Shown here: in pieces, positions 35,795 to 46,509 of the stretch
Numbering within the stretch: the first letter of the stretch is position 1
How the letters are laid out: every line of letters starts with the position of its first letter
Assembly: GCF_019655435.1 (NCBI RefSeq)
Contig: NZ_BPFH01000001.1
Span: forward strand, 1 to 64,000
Direction: 5' to 3'
DNA: 64,000 nucleotides
Origin: Jannaschia pagri
GTDB taxonomy: Bacteria; Pseudomonadota; Alphaproteobacteria; Rhodobacterales; Rhodobacteraceae
Position numbers and translations under genes: made by a program
Notes under the pieces: generated by a model
Told to the model about the DNA's origin: nothing
Seen by the model: only the letters and a program-made list of their open reading frames with translations
The model's database searches: none

Positions 35795-37285
35795 TCAAAA
35801 GGTTTGATCGTAGGCGCCTACGGTCGGCTCCTGCCGGATGATTGCGTCGAGATCGCCGAAGATGGCCCGCAACTCCGCCTCCGAGGCGGGGCTTTCGCAC
35901 ACCACCACAAGATTGGGCGTGTTAGACGACGCGCGGACCAGGCCCCATGCGCCATTCTCCAACATGACGCGCGCGCCATTCACCGTCACGATATCTACGA
36001 TCCGCTGCCCACCCAGCGTGCCCTGCCCCTTCATTGGCAAGAGACGCGCGACGATCCGGTCAAGGGTGGCGTACTTTTCCTCGTCCGGACAAAACGGCGC
36101 CAAGGTCGGCGTATTCCAAACCTTGGGCAGCGCGGCGCGAAGGTCGGAGAGGCTGGCCCCTGGATTGCGATCCATCAGCTTGCACACTTCGACAGCGACC
36201 CGCATGCCGCAGTCGTAGCCTCGACCGATGGGCTGCGCGAGAAAGTAGTGACCCGACTTTTCGAAGCCCGCCAAAGCCCCCAGGGCGTGAACACGGCGCT
36301 TCATGTGGCTGTGACCTGTCTTCCAATAATCCGTCGTGGCGCCGTTGCCGCGCAAGACAGCGTCGGAGGCAAAGAGCCCTGTGGATTTGACGTCCGCAAC
36401 GAAGGTGGCGCCGGGGTGCAACGCGGACAAATCACGGGCCAGGATCACGCCCATGATGTCCGCAAAGATTTCCTCACCCTGGTCATCGACAACGCCGCAA
36501 CGATCCCCATCGCCGTCAAAACCTAAGGCCAAATCGGCCCCCGAAGCCCGCACGGAGTCGGCCATATCATGCAGCATTTCCATGGCTTCGGGGTTCGGGT
36601 TGTAGGCGGGGAAGGTGTAGTCAGGGGTGCAATGGCTCTCGAGCACCTCGGCGCCGATACGCCGCAAGATCTCGGGCGCGAAGGCGCCGGCAGTGCCGTT
36701 GCCTGTGGCGCAGACAACCTTCAGCGGGCGGGACAGGCGGAAGGTCCCGACCAGATCCTCGATGTAAGCCTCCTGCACGCCATCCACAAAGGACCACCCG
36801 CCGCCCGGACGCGCCTCGCCATGGCCACCAAGGACGATATCGCGCAACTCGGCCATTTCCTCAGGCCCGTGGGTCAGCGGCCGCTCAAAGCCCATCTTAA
36901 CCCCAGTCCAGCCATTCGGGTTATGGGACGCGGTAACCATGGCGACGGCAGGCGCGTCCAAATGAAACTGTGCAAAATAGGCCATGGGCGAGAGGGCCGG
37001 ACCGATGTCTTGCACCTGAATCCCCGCTTGCACCAGGCCCAGGATCAAGGCCTGCTTGATGGCCAGCGAATAGTCCCGGTAATCATTCCCGACGGCAATC
37101 CTCGGCTCAATCCCGCGTCGGTGCATTTGCGTGCCTAGACCCAACCCGAGGGCCGTCATGCCGGGCAGGTTGATGGATTCGGGGTACTGCCATCGCGCGT
37201 CGTATTCGCGGAAGCCCGTCGGCGCGATCATCGGGTCTCGGAGAAAGCGCCAGGTGTTCGGCGTCACGGTGGCCAAGGGTGTCAT
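35795..37285 (-). CDS. Phosphomannomutase/phosphoglucomutase
   Basis: 496 residues of the alpha-D-phosphohexomutase family. The phosphoserine is Ser120 in TASHNPNGW, the metal loop is GFDGDGDRCGVV, and a late phosphate-binding domain is present. It makes mannose-1-phosphate or glucose-1-phosphate for surface polysaccharides. It follows the KpsE/KpsT genes on the same strand with 54 bases spacing, so it probably serves capsule precursor supply. Confidence 0.9.
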   Translation of the reverse strand: MTPLATVTPNTWRFLRDPMIAPTGFREYDARWQYPESINLPGMTALGLGLGTQMHRRGIEPRIAVGNDYRDYSLAIKQALILGLVQAGIQVQDIGPALSPMAYFAQFHLDAPAVAMVTASHNPNGWTGVKMGFERPLTHGPEEMAELRDIVLGGHGEARPGGGWSFVDGVQEAYIEDLVGTFRLSRPLKVVCATGNGTAGAFAPEILRRIGAEVLESHCTPDYTFPAYNPNPEAMEMLHDMADSVRASGADLALGFDGDGDRCGVVDDQGEEIFADIMGVILARDLSALHPGATFVADVKSTGLFASDAVLRGNGATTDYWKTGHSHMKRRVHALGALAGFEKSGHYFLAQPIGRGYDCGMRVAVEVCKLMDRNPGASLSDLRAALPKVWNTPTLAPFCPDEEKYATLDRIVARLLPMKGQGTLGGQRIVDIVTVNGARVMLENGAWGLVRASSNTPNLVVVCESPASEAELRAIFGDLDAIIRQEPTVGAYDQTF

Positions 37286-37339
37286 GGTTGGGTCCAGAAA
37301 TGTCTGTCGAAGGAAGGGTCTAAGGACAGGTGCGCGACC

Positions 37340-38956
37340 TTAACCGCTCACCTGTTCGCGCAGGATTGCAGCCGTCAGCGAAATCATAAGATAGATCCCG
37401 GAGAAGATCAGAAACGCCAGGATCGTGTTCTCGAACGCCCTAGGATAGGTCGGTTCATCCACGGCAACGGGGGCCACGGGCGTGGACAAGTAGCGGACCT
37501 GCCGGTTGGCCTCGATCCGGGCGGTTTCCTGTTGCTGCGCCGCTTGTTGCAGCAGAAGCTGGCGGGTGTTCAGATCCATCTGCGCCACGCCCAATTCGGC
37601 CGACACGCGGGCCAGGCTGGCGTCAGCGGTCGCGCCATCGGTCAGACCCGCGCGCAGGTCCTCCAACTCCGCATTGAGACGCGCGATGTTGCGCTCCGCC
37701 ACGTCGACACGGGTCGCATTGGGACGGGCATTGGCCAAAAGCTGATCGAGGCGCAGACGCTCGGCCCGCAATTCCGTTTCGACAAGGTTGATTTGGCTGT
37801 AGCGGCTGCTCAGTTCCGCATCGGCGGAAACCACGCCCAATTGCTCCTGCAGATCGACGACGCGGGCCTGGGCCTCCAACATCCGCGCCTCGGCGGCGGC
37901 AAAGCTTTCCATCGCGCCCGCCATTTGGTCGCTGCGCAACCGTGCGGTGAGTTGGTCGACCTGCTCTTCCGCGTAGTCGATGAGCGCCTCGCTGAATTGG
38001 AGCGACACCTGGGGATCGGCGGCGACAACCTCCATCTTGATGACGCCTTCGGTCGGATCGTATCCGATTTCGACCATACGCTGGTACAGCGCATAACCAT
38101 CGGCTTGGGAGCTATCGGCATCGAGTCGCTGCAACGCATCGATGGAGGGGTCCGCGAAATGCGCCGTAAATCCCTGGTCGGCATCCAAGCGGCGGAACGC
38201 ATCGCGCGACAGCAGATACCCTTGGACCGAGACGCTGTCGGTCTGGGTCGCAAGCCCCGTACCCGAGAACAAACCGCCAAGCCCCCCGGCCCCGCCCGCC
38301 GCACTGTCGGCCTGTTGGATCACAAACTCCGACTTGGTGGCGTACATGGGGGTAGCGATGGTGTAGTAGTAAATCCCGGCTATGACGGTCGGAAGACCGA
38401 CGAAAAACGCCAGCCGGATCGACAACAAGGCCAGACGGCGGCGACGGCGGCGGGCAATGTCGCGCTGAATGTTGACGATCTCAGAATCGCGTCGGTCGCC
38501 GTCCAGAACGATTGGTGTGGGCGCGGCGGGTACGGGCGCCTGGGGCATCGCTGGAACCTGTGATGCCGCGGCAGCGGGACCAGGAACCTGGGCGGGCGCG
38601 GTCTGAGCCGGCACCAGTTGCAGCATGTTCGCCCGCTCAAAGGGGTCGATGCCCTTGGCGCGCAACGCCTCGACGGCCTCTTTGTCGGAACTGACCTTGA
38701 TGCCGTGTTTCTGTGCGATCCGACGGGCCATCCGCAGTTGGCGTCCCGTCGGCTCCGCCGGACCATTCCCCGCCGAGGCCTCCGGCTTCGCGCCATCGCC
38801 CAAGGGCGCGACCGGCGGGGGGGCATCGTTGGCGGCAGGTGCGATATGTGTCGCCCCCACGACCGGGGCGGCCCCCTCGGTCAGTTCGACGCCCGGCGTC
38901 ATAAAGGGCGCGTCGGGGCGGATGCGGAACTTGCGGGCCTTAGGCATCGTACTCAT
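37340..38956 (-). CDS. Capsule polysaccharide export inner-membrane protein (KpsE/BexC-like)
   Basis: About 538 residues. It has a long Pro/Ala-rich N-terminal cytoplasmic part (to about 180), a membrane helix, a periplasmic region with long coiled coils, and a second membrane helix near the C-terminus, as in polysaccharide co-polymerase/KpsE proteins. The ATG at 38956 has GGAGG four bases before it and overlaps the end of the ABC ATPase gene by 17 bases, indicating coupling. The N-terminal extension is longer than in E. coli KpsE. Confidence 0.88.
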   Translation of the reverse strand: MSTMPKARKFRIRPDAPFMTPGVELTEGAAPVVGATHIAPAANDAPPPVAPLGDGAKPEASAGNGPAEPTGRQLRMARRIAQKHGIKVSSDKEAVEALRAKGIDPFERANMLQLVPAQTAPAQVPGPAAAASQVPAMPQAPVPAAPTPIVLDGDRRDSEIVNIQRDIARRRRRRLALLSIRLAFFVGLPTVIAGIYYYTIATPMYATKSEFVIQQADSAAGGAGGLGGLFSGTGLATQTDSVSVQGYLLSRDAFRRLDADQGFTAHFADPSIDALQRLDADSSQADGYALYQRMVEIGYDPTEGVIKMEVVAADPQVSLQFSEALIDYAEEQVDQLTARLRSDQMAGAMESFAAAEARMLEAQARVVDLQEQLGVVSADAELSSRYSQINLVETELRAERLRLDQLLANARPNATRVDVAERNIARLNAELEDLRAGLTDGATADASLARVSAELGVAQMDLNTRQLLLQQAAQQQETARIEANRQVRYLSTPVAPVAVDEPTYPRAFENTILAFLIFSGIYLMISLTAAILREQVSG

Positions 38957-39593
38957 AGAGCCTCCGCGCTTCGTCGAGCGTCTCGAACTGGTGCAGTTTG
39001 CCATCCCGGAGCACCGCCGCCGACGTGGCAAACCGCTCAAGCGTCTTCGGTTGGTGGCTGACGATCACCACGGTGGCATCGCGCAGGCGATCCTTCAGGA
39101 TGGAGCCCGCCCGCTTATTAAACCCCGCGTCGGTGGTCGATGGCATCCCCTCGTCGATCAAATAGATGTCAAATTCCAGCGCCAGCATCAGGCTAAAGCT
39201 GAACCGCGCGCGCATCCCTTGGCTGTAAGTGCCGACAGGCATGTCGAAATATTCTTTGATGTCACAGAGCCAGCGGCAGAAGGCTTCGCCGTAATCTGGA
39301 TCAAGTCCGTAGAGCTGGGCGATGTAGCGGGCGTTTTCGGTCGCGGTGTTGCGATTGACCACACCGCCCATAAAGCCCAACGGAAAGGACACACGGCTGG
39401 TGCGATGCACCTCGCCCTCATCGGGCTTTTCCAGACCGGCCATCATGTTGATGATCGTCGTCTTGCCAGTGCCATTGGGCGCCAACACCCCGACGGAGCG
39501 GCCCATCTCCACCCGGAAGGAGGCGCGATCAAGGATCACCTTGCGCTGTTGGCCGGTCCAAAAGGACTTCGAGACGTGGTCAAACTCGATCAT
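38940..39593 (-). CDS. kpsT: Capsule polysaccharide ABC exporter ATPase (KpsT-like)
   Basis: 217 residues. Walker A is APNGTGKTT (38-46), the ABC signature is the divergent YSQGMRARF and Walker B is IYLIDEG, all as in KpsT/BexA. It powers export of capsule through a KpsM permease. No KpsM gene lies next to it in this window; the gene before it on this strand is nhaA. Confidence 0.92.
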   Translation of the reverse strand: MIEFDHVSKSFWTGQQRKVILDRASFRVEMGRSVGVLAPNGTGKTTIINMMAGLEKPDEGEVHRTSRVSFPLGFMGGVVNRNTATENARYIAQLYGLDPDYGEAFCRWLCDIKEYFDMPVGTYSQGMRARFSFSLMLALEFDIYLIDEGMPSTTDAGFNKRAGSILKDRLRDATVVIVSHQPKTLERFATSAAVLRDGKLHQFETLDEARRLYEYDA

Positions 39594-39726
39594 ATGACGG
39601 CAAACCCCGACTCACCTATCTGGACAATGCATCCCCGATCAGGGTAGCGCGCTGTCCCTGCTAAGCGGTTAATTCGCCGATATTATGGTGAATGGCAGAG
39701 GTTTTGACCACCGAAAGTGGGGAAAT

Positions 39727-39753
39727 GCGGCGACTTTGGGGCAAAGTCGCCGC
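39727..39753 (-). terminator. Terminator downstream of nhaA
   Basis: A perfect 12-base stem, GCGGCGACTTTG/CAAAGTCGCCGC, with a three-base loop lies just after the nhaA stop on the minus strand. The T run is weak. Confidence 0.65.
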
Positions 39754-39768
39754 CGGTTGGTTGGGTGG

Positions 39769-41070
39769 CTACTGAACGGCCACCTTTTGAACACGGGTCA
39801 GTTTTCCTGCCACGAAGGATAGAATGGCGGCGGCAAAGCTGAACAGCGCACCCATTTTCGCAGCGTCTTGGACCGGACCCGGATCAAAGGCGACGGACGC
39901 CACAAAGAGCGACACCGTAAACCCGATCGCTGCCACACAGCCGATGACGAACAGGTCTATGGTTCGCATCCCGGCCGGCAGGCCCAGCTTCAAGGTATGG
40001 GCGCCCACATAGCCAAAGAGCAGGATACCAAGCGGTTTGCCCACGATCAGACCAGCAAGGACCAACCAGGTCGGCTCAGAAATGGCCGAAAACTCAACGC
40101 CCGCATTCATCAGGCCGAAGAAGAACAGGATCACTTCGACCGGGTGCTTCAGCAGATGCTCCGTATGGTTCAGCAGATCCGTCAGGTGCTTTTCCGCATC
40201 GGCAAAGATACCAAAGGCGCGGTCCGCATGGGGCAAGGTCGGCACGATGGGCAGCAGGCCCAAGGCAGGGTGCAGGCCCGACTGGGCAAAGCCATACCAC
40301 GACAGCGCGCCCGCGATCAGATAGGGCCAGTAGGACAGCTTTTGACGCATCCAGGTGGAGCGAGGGCGCAGTTGATCGCCCCGGTCCAACCGGCGCGGCA
40401 GCCAGTTGAAGATCAGGAACACACCGACCGCAGCAGCCAGCGACAGCAGAAGCCATTCCGGCGCCAATGCGCTGGACGGATAGAAGATCGCGAGGATGAT
40501 CAGGCCCGCCGCGTCATCTGCGATGGCCAGCAGCAGCAGGAACCGCACAGCCGGGTGCCCGGCTCCGAAGACGAGACGCCCGACGAGGTAGCTGAACGCG
40601 ATGTCTGTCGCGGTCGGAATGGCCCAACCATTGGCAACCATGCCGAACTTGTCGGCCCCCAGCACCGCAGCGAGGCCTAGATACACGGCAATCGGCCCAA
40701 ACATGCCGCCAGCCGTCGCAAACAGGGGCGTCGCAGCCTTCTTGCCGCGCAGGCTTCCGTTCTTGAGGATGACCGCTTCCCAGACTTCTTTCCCCGCAAT
40801 CGCAAAGAAAAATGCCATCAGCAGGTCGTTGACCAAGTAGTGCGCGGTCAGAACCTTGGCGCTTTCTGGGTGGCCGAACGCCAGGGCGTCCTCGCCCATG
40901 GCGACCTCCCAGTGGTGGAGGCTGACACCGATGAAGTCATTGAACCAAAGGGGGTATTCCACGAAAACGTGGTAGGAATGCCCCTCGGTGTTTGCCCAAA
41001 CCAACGCGATGATCGCGCCGAATATGAGCAAAAGCGAGTAGTTCGTGAGAAAGTTCCAAACGCGATACAT
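39769..41070 (-). CDS. nhaA: Na+/H+ antiporter NhaA
   Basis: About 433 residues with twelve hydrophobic helices. The key aspartates are in TATDIAFS and LAIADDAAGL, the paired-Asp ion site of NhaA. It exports sodium in exchange for protons, which suits a marine lifestyle. The start at 41070 (MYRVWNFLTN) is chosen since the frame to 41196 adds a basic leader and crosses the operator region. Confidence 0.93.
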   Translation of the reverse strand: MYRVWNFLTNYSLLLIFGAIIALVWANTEGHSYHVFVEYPLWFNDFIGVSLHHWEVAMGEDALAFGHPESAKVLTAHYLVNDLLMAFFFAIAGKEVWEAVILKNGSLRGKKAATPLFATAGGMFGPIAVYLGLAAVLGADKFGMVANGWAIPTATDIAFSYLVGRLVFGAGHPAVRFLLLLAIADDAAGLIILAIFYPSSALAPEWLLLSLAAAVGVFLIFNWLPRRLDRGDQLRPRSTWMRQKLSYWPYLIAGALSWYGFAQSGLHPALGLLPIVPTLPHADRAFGIFADAEKHLTDLLNHTEHLLKHPVEVILFFFGLMNAGVEFSAISEPTWLVLAGLIVGKPLGILLFGYVGAHTLKLGLPAGMRTIDLFVIGCVAAIGFTVSLFVASVAFDPGPVQDAAKMGALFSFAAAILSFVAGKLTRVQKVAVQ

Positions 41071-41153
41071 GGTCGTCCCCGGTCTAGTTTCAAGGGCCTT
41101 TATCTGACGAAATGATACAGGACAACCGCAGCGCTGTCCCCGCTTCCTTCGTC

Positions 41154-41181
41154 TAACGTATTTCGTTACCATGCTAACGAA
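41154..41181. promoter_or_regulatory. Probable MarR operator before the monooxygenase gene
   Basis: Three TAACG/CGTTA half-sites occur in 28 bases: TAACG-TATTT-CGTTA and TTCGTTA-CCATGC-TAACGAA share the middle arm. The second pair is a perfect seven-base inverted repeat. It ends 15 bases before the monooxygenase start, where a MarR regulator could block both that gene and divergent nhaA. Confidence 0.6.
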
Positions 41182-41196
41182 TCGTAGGAGACCCAC

Positions 41197-41487
41197 ATGA
41201 CTGACCTCAACATCTTCGCGCGCATCACCCCAAAGCCAGAGTTTCGGAGCGCCGCCATCGACGCCGTTCGCGGAATCATTCCCGCCACCACGGCGGAGCC
41301 GGGGTGCCTCCGCTTTGAGCTAAACGTCGGAACCGGCGAGGATCCCGCGATATATCTGGTGGAGCGATGGACCGATGAAGCGGCGCTAGCGGCCCATTAT
41401 GCAATGCCCTACACCGCCGCGGTCATGGAGAATTACGCTGATTGGCTGGCAGAGCCCGCAGAGATCATCCACATGCACCCCGCCTGA
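41197..41487 (+). CDS. Antibiotic biosynthesis monooxygenase (ABM) domain protein
   Basis: 96 residues of the ABM dimeric ferredoxin-like fold (EPGCLRFELNVG, then YLVERWTDEAALAAHY). Some relatives oxidise quinol-like compounds without cofactor or degrade heme; many have unknown roles. GTAGGAG precedes the ATG. The MarR gene begins two bases after its stop, so they form an operon. Confidence 0.88.
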   Translation: MTDLNIFARITPKPEFRSAAIDAVRGIIPATTAEPGCLRFELNVGTGEDPAIYLVERWTDEAALAAHYAMPYTAAVMENYADWLAEPAEIIHMHPA

Positions 41488-41488
41488 C

Positions 41489-41956
41489 GTGTTCTTTCTG
41501 AAGGACCTGCCCACGCGCGAAATGATCGAAGGGTTGGCGGGCCGGTTCGCCGGGGCAGATGCCGACGCCATGCTGGATGAGCTGCGCCTGCTGCGTCGGG
41601 CCAGCCTGCGCCTGCGTCTCGTGGAGAATTACCTGACGGCCCAGGGCCTATCGCAAACGCAGTTTCTGGTGCTCACGGTCATCCTGCGAGAGCCGGACCG
41701 GGACAGCCTCACGTCTGTCGAGATCGCTGAGCGTTTGGACGTCTCGCGCCCCGTTCTCTCGAAGACCCTGGCCACGATGGAGCGCAAAGGCCTGATCGCG
41801 CGTCAGCCCCACGGCCAAGACAAGCGCTGCGTCCTAATCGCCCCGACCGAGGCTGGGACTCAGACGTACCTGGCGCTTTTGCCGGGGTATTGTGACGCTC
41901 TGTTGGCACCCCTGCCCGATGACGGGGCATCGAAAGATCCCACGGCCACGGGATAA
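41489..41956 (+). CDS. MarR family transcriptional regulator
   Basis: About 155 residues with a central winged helix (TSVEIAERLDVSRPVLSKTL, then MERKGLIARQPHGQDKRC) and helical dimer ends. The start is GTG at 41489, just after the monooxygenase stop; the upstream part of the frame is the reading shadow of that gene. It is likely autoregulated through the inverted repeats before the monooxygenase. Confidence 0.9.
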   Translation: MFFLKDLPTREMIEGLAGRFAGADADAMLDELRLLRRASLRLRLVENYLTAQGLSQTQFLVLTVILREPDRDSLTSVEIAERLDVSRPVLSKTLATMERKGLIARQPHGQDKRCVLIAPTEAGTQTYLALLPGYCDALLAPLPDDGASKDPTATG

Positions 41957-41981
41957 CCCGCAGGCCCCCACGAAACGCAAC

Positions 41982-42003
41982 AAAGGGGCCCAAGGGCCCC
42001 TTT
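41982..42003. terminator. Bidirectional terminator between marR and groEL
   Basis: A perfect ten-base stem, AAAGGGGCCC/GGGCCCCTTT, with a two-base spacer at its centre. T-rich ends exist on both strands from the stem itself. It separates convergent genes. Confidence 0.7.
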
Positions 42004-42042
42004 GCTTATGCCGTGTCGGCACATGTCTCAGCCGAGGGCTGA

Positions 42043-43698
<1,656 letters not shown>

Positions 43699-43740
43699 CT
43701 AAATTACAGTATGATGGGGGACGATCGTGAGATCAGCGGC

Positions 43741-44028
43741 TCAGCCGATGATGCCCAGGATGTCGCTCTCCTTCATGATCAGCAGTTCTTCGCCGTCGAG
43801 GGTGACCTCGGTGCCGGACCACTTGCCGAACAGGATCTTGTCGCCAGCTTTGACAGACGGTGCGATCAGCTCGCCCGAGTCCTTGCGGGCGCCTTCACCG
43901 ACGGAAACGATCTCACCTTCGGCGGGCTTTTCCTTGGCGGTGTCGGGGATGATCAGACCACCCTTGGTCTTTTCGTCGGACTCGACGCGGCGGACCAGGA
44001 CGCGGTCATGCAGCGGTGTGAAAGCCAT
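43741..44028 (-). CDS. groES: Co-chaperonin GroES (10 kDa)
   Basis: 95 residues ([20 protein letters not shown]), with the mobile loop [13 protein letters not shown]. It caps GroEL. The start at 44028 is the family start; the longer frame runs through the promoter. AGGAGGG lies upstream. Confidence 0.98.
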   Translation of the reverse strand: MAFTPLHDRVLVRRVESDEKTKGGLIIPDTAKEKPAEGEIVSVGEGARKDSGELIAPSVKAGDKILFGKWSGTEVTLDGEELLIMKESDILGIIG

Positions 44029-44059
44029 TTCGGCCCTCCTGAAATTGCGTTTCTCCCTG

Positions 44060-44086
44060 TTGTCACTCACCAAGGGCGAGTGCCAA
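44060..44086 (-). promoter_or_regulatory. CIRCE operator of groESL
   Basis: On the minus strand it reads TTGGCACTC-N9-GAGTGACAA, a close match to the consensus TTAGCACTC-N9-GAGTGCTAA, 31 bases before groES. HrcA repressor binding here would give heat-shock control. hrcA itself is not in the window. Confidence 0.88.
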
Positions 44087-44267
44087 CGCCCGCTAGGTAG
44101 GTGCGCGATCCGAAGGTGTCAACAGGCGCCGTCCCGCTGAATGCAGTGTTCGGTTTGCGCTAACTTACGCCAAGCCTGATCCGTGGGAGCGCGCAGACTT
44201 TCGCACGGATGGAGACGCGGCCTTAACCTATCGCTGCGAGTTACCGCAACGACCTAGAGGCAAGGCG

Positions 44268-45863
44268 ATGGCAGGCATCACGCGAAATGGCGGAAACGGT
44301 CCCGACAGCTTGGTCGGGACGCAGGATGACGACACCCTCCGTGGGAATGGTGGCGACGATACGCTGCGCGGCCTGGACGGCGCGGATTCGCTGGACGGCG
44401 GAAACGGAAATGACAGCATCGCCGGAGGGGATGGCGACGACACGCTCGACGGCGGCGACAACGACGACACCCTAAAGGGCGACGGCGGGGCCGATTCGAT
44501 TACCGGCGTGAACGGCGCCGACAGTATCTCTGGCGGCGCAGGCGACGACACGCTCAAGGGTGGCAGTCAGGACGACACCATTGGCGGCGGGGCCGACGAT
44601 GACAGCATCGAGGGCGGATCGGGCGACGACCTGATCGGTGGCGGCGCGGGCAATGACTCCCTGACCGGCGACGATGGAGAGGATACCATCTATGGCGAAG
44701 GTGGCGACGATTTCATCGACGAAAGTTTCGACGGCAGCCGCAATCGGTTGGACGGCGGCGACGGCCAAGACGCCATTCTCGGCGGCTCTCTCGAAGATAC
44801 CATTTGCGGCGGCGACGGCGACGACTTCATCGACGCGGGCACAGGCGGCGACCATGTGGACGGCGGCGCGGGCGACGACACGATCATTGCAGGCGGCGGC
44901 AGCGACTACGTCGACGGGGGAACCGGCGACGATAACATCACCTTCGGCGGCTACGACGGCGGCAATGACACCATCGCCTTCGATGTCGGGGGCGGCACGG
45001 ATACCGTTCTGGGTTGGAACCCGCAGGAAGACCTCATCCACATCGGTGACCTGACCCAGGATGACATCACACTCACCCAGGTCAGTCCGAAGATCTGGCA
45101 GATTAGCGTCGATGGGGGCGACCCGGACGATGTTCTGACCTTGGACTATGATTTCTTTTGGAACCAAAACCTGACTGAGGACGATCTGCGCGCCCGGATC
45201 CTGACCAGCGCCGATGAGCCGCGACCAGAGAAACCCGATGTGGCCGACCCGCCATGTTTCACGCCAGGGGTTCGGATCCTGACGACAGATGGGCTTGTAC
45301 GCGTGGAACATCTCATTCCCGGTCAGATGGTCGTGACCCGAGACCACGGCCCCCTGCCCTTGCAGCGGCTGCTGGAGACCACCATTGACCCAACCGTCAT
45401 GTCGGACATGCCCAACTTGCGACCGGTCGTGTTTCCGGCAGGGTCTATCGCGCCGGGCATCCCGCCGCGCCGCATGCGCGTGTCACCACAGCACGGCATC
45501 TTGCTGTCGTTGCCGAGTGGCCCTGCCGTGATCCGGGCGCGACACATCGTGGAGCACGCGAACATTGGCCACCGGCAACGGGCACCGTCCCAGCCGGTAC
45601 GCTATCTCCACCTGCTATTGGAGCGTCACGCGTTGGTGCAAGCGGACGGGATTTGGTCCGAGAGCTTTTATCCCGGCCCCCAAACTCTGTTCGGGCGCCG
45701 AATTCTTTCAGAGGTGACTGACCAAAAGCGGGACCCGCTGCCTTGGCCGTACTTGAAACGCCGTGACGTGCGCGCCTTGACCTCTTCGGACCTGCGACGC
45801 GCGCTGGGTGACGGGCTGACATCCGAGAACGATGACGCGACAGCCAGCTTGCAGCGCATCTAG
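44268..45863 (+). CDS. RTX calcium-binding protein with C-terminal Hint domain
   Basis: 531 residues. Residues about 8-245 are GGxGxDxL-type RTX repeats that fold on calcium outside the cell. From Cys330 (PCFTPGVRILTTDG) to about 500 is a Hint (Hedgehog/intein-like, Hint_2) domain with the later HGILLSLPSG-type histidine region. Hint domains can self-cleave; in this bacterial class the activity is untested. There is no signal peptide. RTX proteins normally leave by type I secretion, but no exporter genes are close. Confidence 0.88.
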   Translation: MAGITRNGGNGPDSLVGTQDDDTLRGNGGDDTLRGLDGADSLDGGNGNDSIAGGDGDDTLDGGDNDDTLKGDGGADSITGVNGADSISGGAGDDTLKGGSQDDTIGGGADDDSIEGGSGDDLIGGGAGNDSLTGDDGEDTIYGEGGDDFIDESFDGSRNRLDGGDGQDAILGGSLEDTICGGDGDDFIDAGTGGDHVDGGAGDDTIIAGGGSDYVDGGTGDDNITFGGYDGGNDTIAFDVGGGTDTVLGWNPQEDLIHIGDLTQDDITLTQVSPKIWQISVDGGDPDDVLTLDYDFFWNQNLTEDDLRARILTSADEPRPEKPDVADPPCFTPGVRILTTDGLVRVEHLIPGQMVVTRDHGPLPLQRLLETTIDPTVMSDMPNLRPVVFPAGSIAPGIPPRRMRVSPQHGILLSLPSGPAVIRARHIVEHANIGHRQRAPSQPVRYLHLLLERHALVQADGIWSESFYPGPQTLFGRRILSEVTDQKRDPLPWPYLKRRDVRALTSSDLRRALGDGLTSENDDATASLQRI

Positions 45864-46037
45864 TCCGTTGTCCTATGGATGACCGGCCCTTTGACGGTAG
45901 AGCAGTGTATCGCCCACGGCCCATAGACGTGCTCGATTAGGGACCAGATGCCCTAACCGTCGCCTCACGCCAAAGGCCCCGGATCTGGGCCATGCCGACC
46001 GACTGCGTTCAGACAGCCGGCATCCCCAGGGATCGCC

Positions 46038-46505
46038 TTAGGCCCAGAACTTCCAGAACGGCTTCTTTTCCGGTGCCGTGCCAGCCATCGCCGGGGCCGG
46101 GTAAGCCGCGTCTTTCATCACGCCAGAGAGCGTTCCATAGGCGGTGACCCAAGCCTCTTTGACTTCAGGGGTGAACCCATCGCCCAGACCCTTTTCCAAG
46201 GTGCGCAGCAGCGAGGCACCGACCTTGTCGTAGTCCTCGGCTTTCACGCCGTAGGCCACGTGACCCACGGCCAGCTTCTGCGCCACCGGCACAATCTTAT
46301 CGAGGTCGCGCAGACCGTTCACGACAACCGCCAGGGTGGCCATCAGCTTGGAGCCCTGTTCCGTCATGTCGCTGTTCTTGAAGTAGGGCTTCACCTCGGG
46401 CGAGGTTTCAAAGAGGTCGTTGTAGAAGATCTCGGCGGCGGCGTCCTTGATCGGCACAACCTTGGCAAAGCTTTCCTGCACGAGGACGATCTGCTGTTCG
46501 TTCAT
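46038..46505 (-). CDS. Single-domain globin
   Basis: 155 residues of the bacterial hemoglobin/flavohemoglobin globin type. The proximal His82 is in VGHVAYGV. Tyr28 sits at the B10 position and Gln50 at E7, the pair typical of NO-detoxifying and oxygen-binding globins. It lacks a reductase domain. It is the last gene of the redox operon, four bases after the cytochrome c gene (AAGGAA before its ATG). A role in NO or oxygen handling, with electrons from the operon's reductase or another, is inferred. Confidence 0.9.
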   Translation of the reverse strand: MNEQQIVLVQESFAKVVPIKDAAAEIFYNDLFETSPEVKPYFKNSDMTEQGSKLMATLAVVVNGLRDLDKIVPVAQKLAVGHVAYGVKAEDYDKVGASLLRTLEKGLGDGFTPEVKEAWVTAYGTLSGVMKDAAYPAPAMAGTAPEKKPFWKFWA

Positions 46506-46509
46506 AGTC

